Of a stretch of DNA of 64,000 nt, positions 9,900 to 18,637 are shown piece by piece. The notes under the pieces were generated by a model. The model searched no databases. It had not been told where the DNA came from and saw only the letters and a list, made by a program, of their open reading frames with translations. The stretch spans positions 13,588 to 77,587 of the forward strand of contig JAPYRG010000001.1 in assembly GCA_029936965.1 (NCBI GenBank), written 5' to 3'. Positions within the stretch are counted from its first letter, which is position 1. Each line of letters opens with the position of its first letter. The position numbers were made by a program, and so were the translations under genes. Origin of the DNA: Fidelibacterota bacterium (GTDB lineage: Bacteria; Fidelibacterota; Marinisomatia; Marinisomatales; TCS55).

Positions 9900-9934
9900 T
9901 TATTAGATTGCCGCTAACGTTATCAACATAACCT

Positions 9935-11584
9935 ATGGATAGAAATTCCGTTTTAGCGTTTCTATTAATTGCGGTAATTATTCTGCTTATGCCAGAATAT
10001 TATAAATTTGTGTATCCAGATTCGCCGCTCTCAGATTCATCTGAGGTTCTAATACGCAACACAACCTCCGAACAAAAAGAAACAACAAAACCTGTCAACC
10101 TACTTAGTTTGGAGGATAACAAAGAAAAGAAATATTCTTCCTTTAATGTTGAAACAAGCCTATATAAAGCAACGGTTAGTAACAAAAACGGTGGCTCTCT
10201 CACCTTTTTCGAGTTAAACAACTACGCATTAAACGACTCAGAGCTCGTTAACCTAATCAATGAAAAAAATGTGGAAAACCTTGGTCTTTCTTTTCGTTCT
10301 GTTGATGGGGACATAATTAACCTGTCTTCCGGGTGGAAAACGGACAACCGGTATGATGTTAGTGTTTTCACCTCTTCAAAAACTATTAATTATTTCAAAG
10401 TAGTTGATGATAAAACCATAACAAAAAGCTTAACGTTTTATCCAAACCGTTATATTATTGATTTGGCAATAGATCTCTCTGCTGTTGGTGGTATGGTTTC
10501 ACAAAACACCGCATCAATTTATTGGCCTGGCGGCCTTCCTCTTACGGAACCAAACATAAAAGACGAACTTACATATTATAGTGCGGCTGTTTATCAGGGA
10601 GAAGAAAAGTATTCTCCCAAAACAAAACCCCTTGGGCAAGAAAAAACAGAGCGCATGTTATACCCAACAGATTGGGTGGGCGTAAGAACAAAATACTTTT
10701 TTACAGCTCTCGTGCCAAACGAAAAAGCCCCTGGAGCAGAAGTGCTTGCGGTGGAAGACGGGCTCTCTAAAGAGTTTGGTGTGGGTCTTTTGTTTAACAC
10801 CCCCTCCCCTTTTCGATCAACTTTATATTTAGGCCCTCTTGAATATAGTCGAATCAAAACTTTGGGAAACAGCTTAGACCAAATAATGAATTTTGGTTGG
10901 GCTTTTATTAGACCAATATCAAAAGGGGTGCACTGGGTGTTGTTGTTTTTACACAACTATATACCTAACTATGGTTTTGTTTTGTTGCTTTTTTCAGTGC
11001 TTATAAAAATCATTGTATACCCCCTTACAAGCAAAAGCCTCAACTCTACAAGAAAAATGCAGGCAATACAACCATTGTTGAACGAGCTAAAGGAAAAATA
11101 TAAAAACGACCAGAAAAAATTTGCACAAGCTCAAATGAGTCTATTTAAAGAACATGGCGTAAACCCGCTAAGTGGTTGTGTTCCTGTTTTCCTTCAAATG
11201 CCGTTATTGTTTGCGTTATTTACTGTGTTTCGCTCTTCAATTGAGCTGCGTGGTGCACCTTTTATTTTATGGATACAAGATTTATCTAGGCCTGACGTTG
11301 TGTTAGATTTAGGAATAAATTTACCATTGTATGGAAGCGGGGTGGCTATTCTTCCTTTGTTGATGGGTGTGACAATGTTTCTCCAAATGAAATCTGCGCC
11401 AACAGGTCAAGGCCCAGGGCAACAAAAATTTATGATGTACTTTATGAACGGTTTCTTTGTTTTAATTTTCAACCAATTTCCATCAGGTTTGGTCTTATAC
11501 TACACGCTGTTTAATGTGTTGACAATAGTACAACAAAAATATCTTACATCTCATCAAGAGAAACCAGGGGTTGCGAACAAATAA
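9935..11584 (+). CDS. yidC: Membrane protein insertase YidC
   Basis: YidC inserts and folds inner-membrane proteins, alone or with SecYEG. The 549-residue protein has the Gram-negative layout. An N-terminal membrane anchor (residues about 5-24, SVLAFLLIAVIILLMPEYY) is followed by a large periplasmic beta domain of roughly 290 residues. The conserved C-terminal five-helix core follows from about residue 320 (VHWVLLFLHNYIPNYGFVLLLFSVLIKIIVYPLTSKSLNSTRKM, GCVPVFLQMPLLFALF, LVLYYTLFNVLTIVQQ). The basic cytoplasmic C1 loop TSKSLNSTRKMQAIQP is present. The stop TAA is followed immediately by the mnmE ATG, so translation of the two is probably coupled. Confidence 0.95.
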   Translation: MDRNSVLAFLLIAVIILLMPEYYKFVYPDSPLSDSSEVLIRNTTSEQKETTKPVNLLSLEDNKEKKYSSFNVETSLYKATVSNKNGGSLTFFELNNYALNDSELVNLINEKNVENLGLSFRSVDGDIINLSSGWKTDNRYDVSVFTSSKTINYFKVVDDKTITKSLTFYPNRYIIDLAIDLSAVGGMVSQNTASIYWPGGLPLTEPNIKDELTYYSAAVYQGEEKYSPKTKPLGQEKTERMLYPTDWVGVRTKYFFTALVPNEKAPGAEVLAVEDGLSKEFGVGLLFNTPSPFRSTLYLGPLEYSRIKTLGNSLDQIMNFGWAFIRPISKGVHWVLLFLHNYIPNYGFVLLLFSVLIKIIVYPLTSKSLNSTRKMQAIQPLLNELKEKYKNDQKKFAQAQMSLFKEHGVNPLSGCVPVFLQMPLLFALFTVFRSSIELRGAPFILWIQDLSRPDVVLDLGINLPLYGSGVAILPLLMGVTMFLQMKSAPTGQGPGQQKFMMYFMNGFFVLIFNQFPSGLVLYYTLFNVLTIVQQKYLTSHQEKPGVANK

Positions 11585-12928
11585 ATGCCGTTAGGCGATA
11601 CAATTGTCGCCCGATCAACACCGTATGGTTATGGCGGAATTGCTGTTGTGCGGCTATCAGGTGTAAACAGCATAAAAATACTTAAAAAAATATCAAGACA
11701 AATCAAAACACCCGTAAGTCGTGTAGCACAAAAAACAAAAATATATCATAAAAAAAATATTTTAGATGAAACAATTGTGGTGTGCTACACCAAACCCAGG
11801 TCATTTACAGGTGAAGATATGGTTGAGATATCTTGTCACGGTAGCCCATTTATCGTTGATGGAATAATAAACGAATGTATAGATCTTGGGGCAAGGTCCG
11901 CCGGCCCGGGCGAATTTACCAGAAGAGCGTTTGAGAACGGGAAAATAGATCTTATACAGGCTGAGTCAATAGCAAACACTATAGCGGCTAGCTCAAAAGC
12001 AGGGTTGTTTAACGCAATTAGTGGATTGGGTGGTGAGATGTCTAACGCTATCAAAGGTACAGCAAGTGACATCACTGAGCTCTTAAGTTATTGCGAACAC
12101 TTATTAGATGTGTCTGATGTGGATATCCAAAAAGATAATAAATTATACATATCAAAGAAAACATCAGAAATAAATAAGAAGGTGTTAAAATTAATAGAAA
12201 ACTATGATACATGTCGCGTTCTAACTTATGGAGCAATTGTTGTACTAGCCGGTAAAACAAATAGCGGAAAATCGACTTTGTTTAATGCGCTGGTCGGAAA
12301 CAAAAGGTCGATTGTTAACAAAACCGCGGGAACAACAAGGGATTATGTAGATGCAAACATTTCTATTTCCGGGGTGCCAATTAGACTTGTTGATACCGCA
12401 GGTGTTCGTAGGTCAAAAAGCGCAATTGAGTCGGCAGGAATTGATAACTCCATCATGTTAATAGAAAAAGCAGATGTGGTGTGTTTAGTGAGAGACGTCT
12501 CGGTAAAAGACGATACGTATGTTGTTGATATTATTAAACTTAAGAATGATAATATTATTTATATAAACAACAAATCAGACCTGATAAAGAAGGTGGGTTA
12601 TAAAAAGAAAAAAGATTTATACATGTATATTTCAGCGATAAATCAAACAGGCATATCAAGTCTTAAGCGCGCGATCTTACAACAATTAAATGTAGAAAAA
12701 ATACCGAACAAGTTAAGCGGAGTTTCAACGCCAAGACAGTATGAGTGTATAGCCGATTGTATAAAATCGCTAGCTAACACAAATAATAAAATTAAGAATG
12801 GTTTTCAATTAGAGCTTATCTGTTACGAGCTAGAAAATGCTTTAAGGAGCGTTAATAGTCTTTTAGGGGTTGAAACAGAGGATTTAGTATTAAACAACAT
12901 GTTTAACTCCTTTTGTGTTGGGAAATAG
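11585..12928 (+). CDS. mnmE: tRNA modification GTPase MnmE (TrmE)
   Basis: With MnmG, MnmE forms 5-carboxymethylaminomethyl or 5-aminomethyl uridine at the wobble position U34 of several tRNAs. The 447 residues show the N-terminal tetrahydrofolate-binding domain (DTIVARSTPYGYGGIAVVRLSG), a helical domain, and an inserted G domain. Its P-loop is AGKTNSGKSTLFNAL near residues 221-235, followed by AGTTRDYVDA and DTAGVRRS. The protein ends FCVGK, equivalent to the family's C-terminal CIGK motif whose cysteine is needed for activity. The start abuts the yidC stop and the 3' end overlaps mnmG. Confidence 0.97.
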   Translation: MPLGDTIVARSTPYGYGGIAVVRLSGVNSIKILKKISRQIKTPVSRVAQKTKIYHKKNILDETIVVCYTKPRSFTGEDMVEISCHGSPFIVDGIINECIDLGARSAGPGEFTRRAFENGKIDLIQAESIANTIAASSKAGLFNAISGLGGEMSNAIKGTASDITELLSYCEHLLDVSDVDIQKDNKLYISKKTSEINKKVLKLIENYDTCRVLTYGAIVVLAGKTNSGKSTLFNALVGNKRSIVNKTAGTTRDYVDANISISGVPIRLVDTAGVRRSKSAIESAGIDNSIMLIEKADVVCLVRDVSVKDDTYVVDIIKLKNDNIIYINNKSDLIKKVGYKKKKDLYMYISAINQTGISSLKRAILQQLNVEKIPNKLSGVSTPRQYECIADCIKSLANTNNKIKNGFQLELICYELENALRSVNSLLGVETEDLVLNNMFNSFCVGK

Positions 12929-14819
12929 TTTGACAGGGTTTAATAATATAGACACAATAGTTGTTGGTGGCGGACACGCTGGGGTTGAAGCTGCGTTGGC
13001 AGCCGCAAGAACGGGCTGTAAGGTTCTCTTGATTACAATGAACAAACAAACAATTGGCAGGATGTCTTGTAACCCATCAATTGGTGGATTAGCAAAAGGA
13101 CAAATGGTAAGGGAGATAGACGCGCTGGGTGGCGCTATGGGTAAAGCAGCCGATATAACAGGAACACAGTTTAAACTTCTAAACAAATCAAAAGGTAGGG
13201 CTGTTTGGTCTCCTAGAGCGCAAGTTGATAAGAGAGAGTATGAAAAACATATTCATAAAACAGTTACAAGCCATAACAATATCACGGTTGTCGAAGGTGA
13301 GGTTGTTTCACCTATAATCAAAAAAGGGCGTGCGGCTGGTGTAACAATGTCAAACCAAGATAAAATTATAAGCAAGTCTGTAGTTTTAACAAACGGTACT
13401 TTTTTAAATGGATTAATACATATTGGTGATAAAAAAATACCAGCGGGAAGAATGGGTGAGGTAAGATCAGAAGGCATCACAGAGTCTCTGTCTTCTTTAG
13501 GTTTTAAACATGGAAGACTAAAAACAGGTACACCACCAAGGCTTAACAGGGAAACTATAAATTGGTCTATATTAGATATAATAACCGGCGATGAGAAACC
13601 AGCTCCGTTTTCACATTTTCATTCTTTATTTAACCCGCCCAATACACCAAGCCACAGCGTCAACACAAACGAGCGTGTTCATAATATAATATGGGAAAAC
13701 ATAAACAGGTCTCCTATGTATTCTGGTGAAATATTGGGCGTTGGGCCAAGATATTGTCCATCAATTGAAGATAAAATAAACAGGTTTAAAGAAAGAAACG
13801 CTCATCGTCTTATTTGTGAACCAGAGTGGAAAAACTCAGATCAAATATACCTTAATGGTTTTTCAACAAGTCTTCCAGAAAAAATACAACTTGAAGCCTT
13901 ACAAAAAATAAAAGGCTTTGAGAGCGTTTCCCTTATTAAACCAGGATATGCGATAGAATACGATTATTTTTTTCCAAACCAATTAAAAACCACACTAGAA
14001 ACCAAAACATACAAAAACCTATATTTAGCAGGTCAAATTAATGGCACCTCGGGGTATGAAGAGGCGGCTATTCAAGGATTAATTGCTGGCGCAAACGCTG
14101 GTCTGTTTTGCCTTGGATTGGGCCCTATAACTTTAAGCAGGTCCGATGCTTATGGTGGAGTTTTAATAGACGACCTAATAACCAAAAGCACTCCTGAGCC
14201 CTATAGAATGTTTACATCAAGAGCAGAAAACAGGCTAATTCTTCGGTTTACTAACGCAAACAAGAGACTGTCATTAAAAGCCTTTAGCTCAATGTTAATT
14301 AATAAAAAACAACACAACACAATGCAGGAACAAACCAAAGAAGTAATGGCGCTAATCAAATACTGCGACAAAACAATAACAACCACACAAGCAAATCCCA
14401 TATTAAAAAAGATAAATGAGAAAGAAATAACACAAAAAACAAAACTTAAAGAACTAATTAAAAGACCTTCGGTTAGTTTAGAAATGTTTGTTTCAATGAA
14501 AACTAAAAAACTTAAGGTTCGTCAACCTTATGTTGATGAAGTTGTTTTAGAAGCCGACACAGAAATTAAATACAGTGGCTATATTCGCCGAATTAACAAA
14601 CAAACAAAAAAAATATTAAACAATGAAGCGTTATTGCTAAACAGTGAAATAAAATATGATAACATATCCGGTCTATCCAAAGAAGCCCAAGAGAAACTAA
14701 ACAAATCAAAACCTGAAAACATGGGACAGGCAATGAAAATTTCAGGCGTTACAATATCTGATGCTGCGGTACTTTCAGTGTATATTAGCAAAAAACAACG
14801 TGTTTCACGTGAAACATAA
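12915..14819 (+). CDS. mnmG: tRNA uridine-5-carboxymethylaminomethyl modification enzyme MnmG (GidA)
   Basis: The FAD-dependent partner of MnmE in U34 modification. The protein has 634 residues. The dinucleotide-binding motif VVGGGHAGVEAALAAARTG is near the N-terminus, followed by SCNPSIGGLAKGQMVREIDALGG and the MnmG signature GPRYCPSIEDKI. The C-terminal helical MnmE/tRNA-binding domain ends KKQRVSRET. The chosen GTG at 12915 overlaps mnmE by 14 bases; a TTG at 12930 is an equally plausible start. The last codons coincide with a perfect parS site, and the stop overlaps the ATG of mfd by one base (TAATG). The usual neighbour rsmG (gidB) is absent here. Confidence 0.96.
   Translation: MLGNSLTGFNNIDTIVVGGGHAGVEAALAAARTGCKVLLITMNKQTIGRMSCNPSIGGLAKGQMVREIDALGGAMGKAADITGTQFKLLNKSKGRAVWSPRAQVDKREYEKHIHKTVTSHNNITVVEGEVVSPIIKKGRAAGVTMSNQDKIISKSVVLTNGTFLNGLIHIGDKKIPAGRMGEVRSEGITESLSSLGFKHGRLKTGTPPRLNRETINWSILDIITGDEKPAPFSHFHSLFNPPNTPSHSVNTNERVHNIIWENINRSPMYSGEILGVGPRYCPSIEDKINRFKERNAHRLICEPEWKNSDQIYLNGFSTSLPEKIQLEALQKIKGFESVSLIKPGYAIEYDYFFPNQLKTTLETKTYKNLYLAGQINGTSGYEEAAIQGLIAGANAGLFCLGLGPITLSRSDAYGGVLIDDLITKSTPEPYRMFTSRAENRLILRFTNANKRLSLKAFSSMLINKKQHNTMQEQTKEVMALIKYCDKTITTTQANPILKKINEKEITQKTKLKELIKRPSVSLEMFVSMKTKKLKVRQPYVDEVVLEADTEIKYSGYIRRINKQTKKILNNEALLLNSEIKYDNISGLSKEAQEKLNKSKPENMGQAMKISGVTISDAAVLSVYISKKQRVSRET
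14801..14816. promoter_or_regulatory. parS centromere site
   Basis: TGTTTCACGTGAAACA, a 16-base perfect palindrome identical to the consensus ParB-binding parS sequence. It encodes the terminal Val-Ser-Arg-Glu-Thr of MnmG. parS sites normally cluster near oriC and load ParB for chromosome segregation. parA and parB themselves are not in this window. No second perfect copy was seen. Confidence 0.9.
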
Positions 14820-17800
14820 TGGACGCTAATAGCATAAAAGAAAAAAATATTAGAAAGTTTTTTGAAGACATACAAACAAAGAACAAAACAAGCATAACCA
14901 GCAACAGCTTAAAGATAATAACATATGCAATTAAATGTCTTAGTGATGGTTGCGGTTTATTTATAATTGGAAACAACAGCTATCAGTTATATAAAGAAGT
15001 TGGGTTGATAACAAGTAAGAAATGTTTATATATAGACACTTTATATGAAACAGAGATATACCCAAAAGAATTAAACAGGGGCAGCATTAAAGAAACAAAA
15101 AAAACAGAACAGCGTATTGGTGGTGGGGGTATTGAAATATTCTTTTGTGAGGACAACCCGGGAAAAAGAAAGGTACATGTAAAGAATCAATCAAAAAAAA
15201 GAATAATGATAAAGAAGGGTGATAACATAAGTAAAAAAAGTTTTATGAACAGAGCTTTTGATATGGGTTATGAAAACACAGACACAACAAGATATGTTGG
15301 TGAAATTAGTGATCGAGGCGGTGTGGTTGATGTGTTCGCTGTAAACACAAACAACCCAATCCGTATAGAGTTTTTTGGCAACAATATAGATACAATTCGA
15401 TATTATAACCCCACGTCACAATTATCAATAAAAGAAATAGAATCAATAAATATTAGAAGTTATAAAAAAAGTATAAAACCAATAAAATCAATAACTTATG
15501 AAGAGTATATAGTAAATAATAAATATAAACTATTGTATGTTTCTGTTGTAGAAAATAAATATATACTTTCAAACAGTTCAGGTAAAATTATCAATAACAA
15601 CCATATAATAAACACTACCCCAATAACGTCTAATAAAAAAATAGAAAAATTATCAAAAGATAGTATGCTCTATTTGGATAAAGAAAATGCAGCTGTAGAA
15701 AAAGGGGTTAAGATAGAAAAAAATCGTGTAATGAAAAACAGGTTTGTGTATGAAAAATTAAATGGTGGTGAAGTATTAAAATATAAAAGATCAGAAAGTT
15801 ATAACTATAATTATAAAACAGTTCAAAAAGATGCAAATATTCACAAATATAAGTGGGGTGATTATATTACACATGAAGATTTTGGGGTAGGTGTTTATCG
15901 TGGTATTATATCAAAAAACAAATACGATTATATAAACATTGAATATAAAGACGGATCGTCAGTTATGGTTTCTACGCTTAAAATACATAAAATCTGCCCA
16001 TATGTTGGTGTGCCCAAACCTTTGCTGAACTCAATAAATGATAAAAAATGGAACAAAAAAATACAAACAACAAAGACAAGAATACATGAAATAATAAATG
16101 AAATGGTTGTTATAAGTAATAACAGAAATAGGACGAGAGAAAATGAAATAGTTGAAGATAAATATATCGACAGTGAATTAGAAAAAAGCTTCCCCTATGT
16201 AGAAACATATGATCAAAAAAAGGCTATTAATGATGTCTATAAAGATATGTCGCTGCCCGGGCTAATGGATAGAATTATTATTGGTGATGTTGGGTTTGGA
16301 AAGACTGAGGTTGCTATAAGAGCGTCTGTTCGGTCGGTGTGTTCTGGTGGTTTTGTTATAGTTGTTGTGCCCACTACGATATTAGCTGATCAACATTATA
16401 TTTCCTTTAGGGGTAGGTTAGAAAAACTTGGGATAAACGTTAGAATGTTATCTAGGTTTGTCTCAAAAAAATTAAGGGTGAAAATATGCAATGAGATCCT
16501 CAATAAAACTGTTGATATTTTAATTGGAACACACGCAGTTTTAAGTGATGATATACCGAAAAAAAGGCTTTCTTTAATTGTAATAGATGAAGAACATAAG
16601 TTTGGCGTTGCTCATAAAAATAAACTATTAAAAATACGCCAAAGTCTTGATGTTTTGACTTTGTCAGCCACACCTATTCCGCGCACTCTACAGCAATCTC
16701 TTTTAGGAATTAGGGATGTTACGTTAATTCAAACTCCACCAATTAATCGCTTACCAATAAAAACCAGGGTTTTATATAAGAAATGGCCCCATCTTAAGAA
16801 GCTTGTTGAGCGGGAGCTCTTTCGTGATGGGCAGGTTTATTTTGTTCATAATAAAATTGAAACGCTTCCGGTGGTGTATGAACGTCTTAATTCGCTCTTT
16901 CCGAATACAAATATTGCCATGGCTCACGGTCAAATGCCCTCAAATGAACTTGAAGAAGTGGTTTTGTCTTTTTTTGATGGTCGTGTTAAAATACTGGTGT
17001 GTACTAGCATTATTGAATCTGGTTTAGATGTCACTAACGCCAACACCATACTTATAAACGACTCACATTTTTTTGGTTTGTCTCAATTATATCAAATACG
17101 CGGTAGGGTGGGGCGTGGTAATCAGCAGGCGTATTGTTATTTAATTATACCCGATATTAACTCCCTTAGCAAAGAGGCTGTTGAAAGGTTGCGTGCGCTT
17201 GAAAGCAGTGTGGATCTTGGTTCTGGGTATAATATAGCTTTGAAAGATTTAGAAATTCGTGGATCTGGAAATTTGTTTGGTTACGAACAAAGCGGTTCTG
17301 TTGATAAGGTTGGTTATCATTTATATTGTAAAATGTTCGAGCAGGCGTTGGAAACAGATAAAAGAGTTGAGTTTGGTGTTGGTTCTTTGAAGATAAGCAC
17401 TTTTTTCAATTCATCTTTTGAAGAGTCATATATGCCCCTTTCGGAGGATCGTATTTATTTTTATCAACGGCTTGCCGTGACTTTGTCAAGGAGCGGGCTT
17501 GATAAAATACAAAGTGAGGTTATTGATAGGTTTGGTGTTTTGAGTGTGGGTGCTAAAAATATGTTTTACGTATCGCAATTACGCATTGTGTATAATATGT
17601 CTTTAGTGTCTAAAGTTGACATTAACAGACGTTCTGTTGTTTTATCTTTAAATAAAAATGAAAGTGTATTTTTTAGTAACTATTTTGAGCGTCTAATCGA
17701 CAATCTTAGCCGCGCCGCAATTAACCATTCTTTTAAACATGGTAATCATGATTCGCTTTATGTGGAAATACCGGTTGGCCTTAATGTTGCCCCAATTGAA

Positions 17801-17851
17801 AAGGCCCTTAAGTGTGCAGAATATTTTATATATAACAAAAAGAATGATTAA
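14819..17851 (+). CDS. mfd: Transcription-repair coupling factor Mfd
   Basis: Mfd removes RNA polymerase stalled at DNA lesions and recruits UvrA. It has 1010 residues, somewhat shorter than the usual 1100-1170, with reduction mainly in the N-terminal UvrB-like module. The retained part reads RYVGEISDRGGVVDVFAVNTNNPIRIEFFG. A CarD-like RNA-polymerase-interaction domain is near residue 345-400 (KYKWGDYITHEDFGVGVYRG). The superfamily 2 translocase has Walker A GDVGFGKTEVA near 489-497, a DEEH box near 589-592 (most Mfd proteins have DEEQ), LSATPIPRTLQ and the TRG segment. A short C-terminal D7 domain ends the protein. It overlaps mnmG by one base. The second half is visibly more G/T-rich on the coding strand than the first. 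Confidence 0.95.
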   Translation: MDANSIKEKNIRKFFEDIQTKNKTSITSNSLKIITYAIKCLSDGCGLFIIGNNSYQLYKEVGLITSKKCLYIDTLYETEIYPKELNRGSIKETKKTEQRIGGGGIEIFFCEDNPGKRKVHVKNQSKKRIMIKKGDNISKKSFMNRAFDMGYENTDTTRYVGEISDRGGVVDVFAVNTNNPIRIEFFGNNIDTIRYYNPTSQLSIKEIESINIRSYKKSIKPIKSITYEEYIVNNKYKLLYVSVVENKYILSNSSGKIINNNHIINTTPITSNKKIEKLSKDSMLYLDKENAAVEKGVKIEKNRVMKNRFVYEKLNGGEVLKYKRSESYNYNYKTVQKDANIHKYKWGDYITHEDFGVGVYRGIISKNKYDYINIEYKDGSSVMVSTLKIHKICPYVGVPKPLLNSINDKKWNKKIQTTKTRIHEIINEMVVISNNRNRTRENEIVEDKYIDSELEKSFPYVETYDQKKAINDVYKDMSLPGLMDRIIIGDVGFGKTEVAIRASVRSVCSGGFVIVVVPTTILADQHYISFRGRLEKLGINVRMLSRFVSKKLRVKICNEILNKTVDILIGTHAVLSDDIPKKRLSLIVIDEEHKFGVAHKNKLLKIRQSLDVLTLSATPIPRTLQQSLLGIRDVTLIQTPPINRLPIKTRVLYKKWPHLKKLVERELFRDGQVYFVHNKIETLPVVYERLNSLFPNTNIAMAHGQMPSNELEEVVLSFFDGRVKILVCTSIIESGLDVTNANTILINDSHFFGLSQLYQIRGRVGRGNQQAYCYLIIPDINSLSKEAVERLRALESSVDLGSGYNIALKDLEIRGSGNLFGYEQSGSVDKVGYHLYCKMFEQALETDKRVEFGVGSLKISTFFNSSFEESYMPLSEDRIYFYQRLAVTLSRSGLDKIQSEVIDRFGVLSVGAKNMFYVSQLRIVYNMSLVSKVDINRRSVVLSLNKNESVFFSNYFERLIDNLSRAAINHSFKHGNHDSLYVEIPVGLNVAPIEKALKCAEYFIYNKKND

Positions 17852-17860
17852 TTTCGTTGA

Positions 17861-18637
17861 ATGCGTTTTCTATCTATATGTTTTTTATTGGTCTTTACTG
17901 TTTGTACAAAAGACGAAGAACCGCTTAACGTTGTTGCGCGCGCTGGTGGTGCGGTTTTGACCAAAGAAGGGCTCGCTTTTGCTTCGGTTTTTACAGAAAA
18001 AGAACGTTTGTCTTATATTGACAATTGGGTTAACACTGAACTGCTTTACCAGGCGGGTGGTCGTGTTGGTCTTGATAGAGACCTTTTATTAGAAACAAAA
18101 ATAAACCTGTATAGAAAAAAGTTGGTTGGTCAAGCTTATTTAGAAACAAAAATACAAGGAATGGTTTCTGTAACAAAAGATGAGATTAGAAATTATTATA
18201 TCGATAACAAAGCGGAGTTTAAAAGGTTAAAAAGCGAAGCAACTATAAACAGTTTTATTTTAACCGATAAAAAAGAAGCAAATCGCGTTAGGGCAAACCT
18301 TGAAAAACCCTCAAACAACAAAAAAAGAAACGAGATGTTCCAACGATATGGTGTTGTGGCTGAAACCTTTGCTGATGGCCTGCTAAACCCAAAAATAAAC
18401 AAAAAGGTGTTTGGTGCAAACAATAACAAATATATAGGACCAGTTGATTTGGGTGGAAAACTTTCTGTAATTGAGGTTATAAAAAGATATGAAAAGGGAA
18501 CTTATTTAGGGTTTGATAGCGTATATGATAAAATTTATTTATTGATTTATAAACGAAAGGCAGCAATTAAAACGCAGACTATAATTGACAGCTTAAAACA
18601 TGATAATGTTTTAGAAATAAACACAAATAACATATGA
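17861..18637 (+). CDS. SurA/PpiC-like periplasmic chaperone, probable lipoprotein
   Basis: A 258-residue exported protein. The N-terminus MRFLSICFLLVFTVCTKDEE looks like a lipoprotein signal with Cys15, although Val at the -1 position is not the ideal lipobox residue. The rest is helical and resembles the N-terminal chaperone part of SurA/PpiD proteins: a VARAGGAVLTKEGL start, DNWVNTELLYQAG, then a degenerate rotamase-like region (YYIDNKAEFKR, FADGLLNPKINKKVFGANNNKYIGPVDLGGKLSVIEV). It overlaps surA by four bases (ATGA), so the two are co-translated. A role in outer-membrane protein biogenesis follows from this pairing and is inference. Confidence 0.75.
   Translation: MRFLSICFLLVFTVCTKDEEPLNVVARAGGAVLTKEGLAFASVFTEKERLSYIDNWVNTELLYQAGGRVGLDRDLLLETKINLYRKKLVGQAYLETKIQGMVSVTKDEIRNYYIDNKAEFKRLKSEATINSFILTDKKEANRVRANLEKPSNNKKRNEMFQRYGVVAETFADGLLNPKINKKVFGANNNKYIGPVDLGGKLSVIEVIKRYEKGTYLGFDSVYDKIYLLIYKRKAAIKTQTIIDSLKHDNVLEINTNNI

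Noticed and set aside
14785-14976. Minus-strand ORF starting MFHVKH across the parS site, reminiscent of rsmG starts
   Set aside because: The resemblance comes only from the palindromic parS bases; the rest has no methyltransferase motif and lies antisense to mfd.
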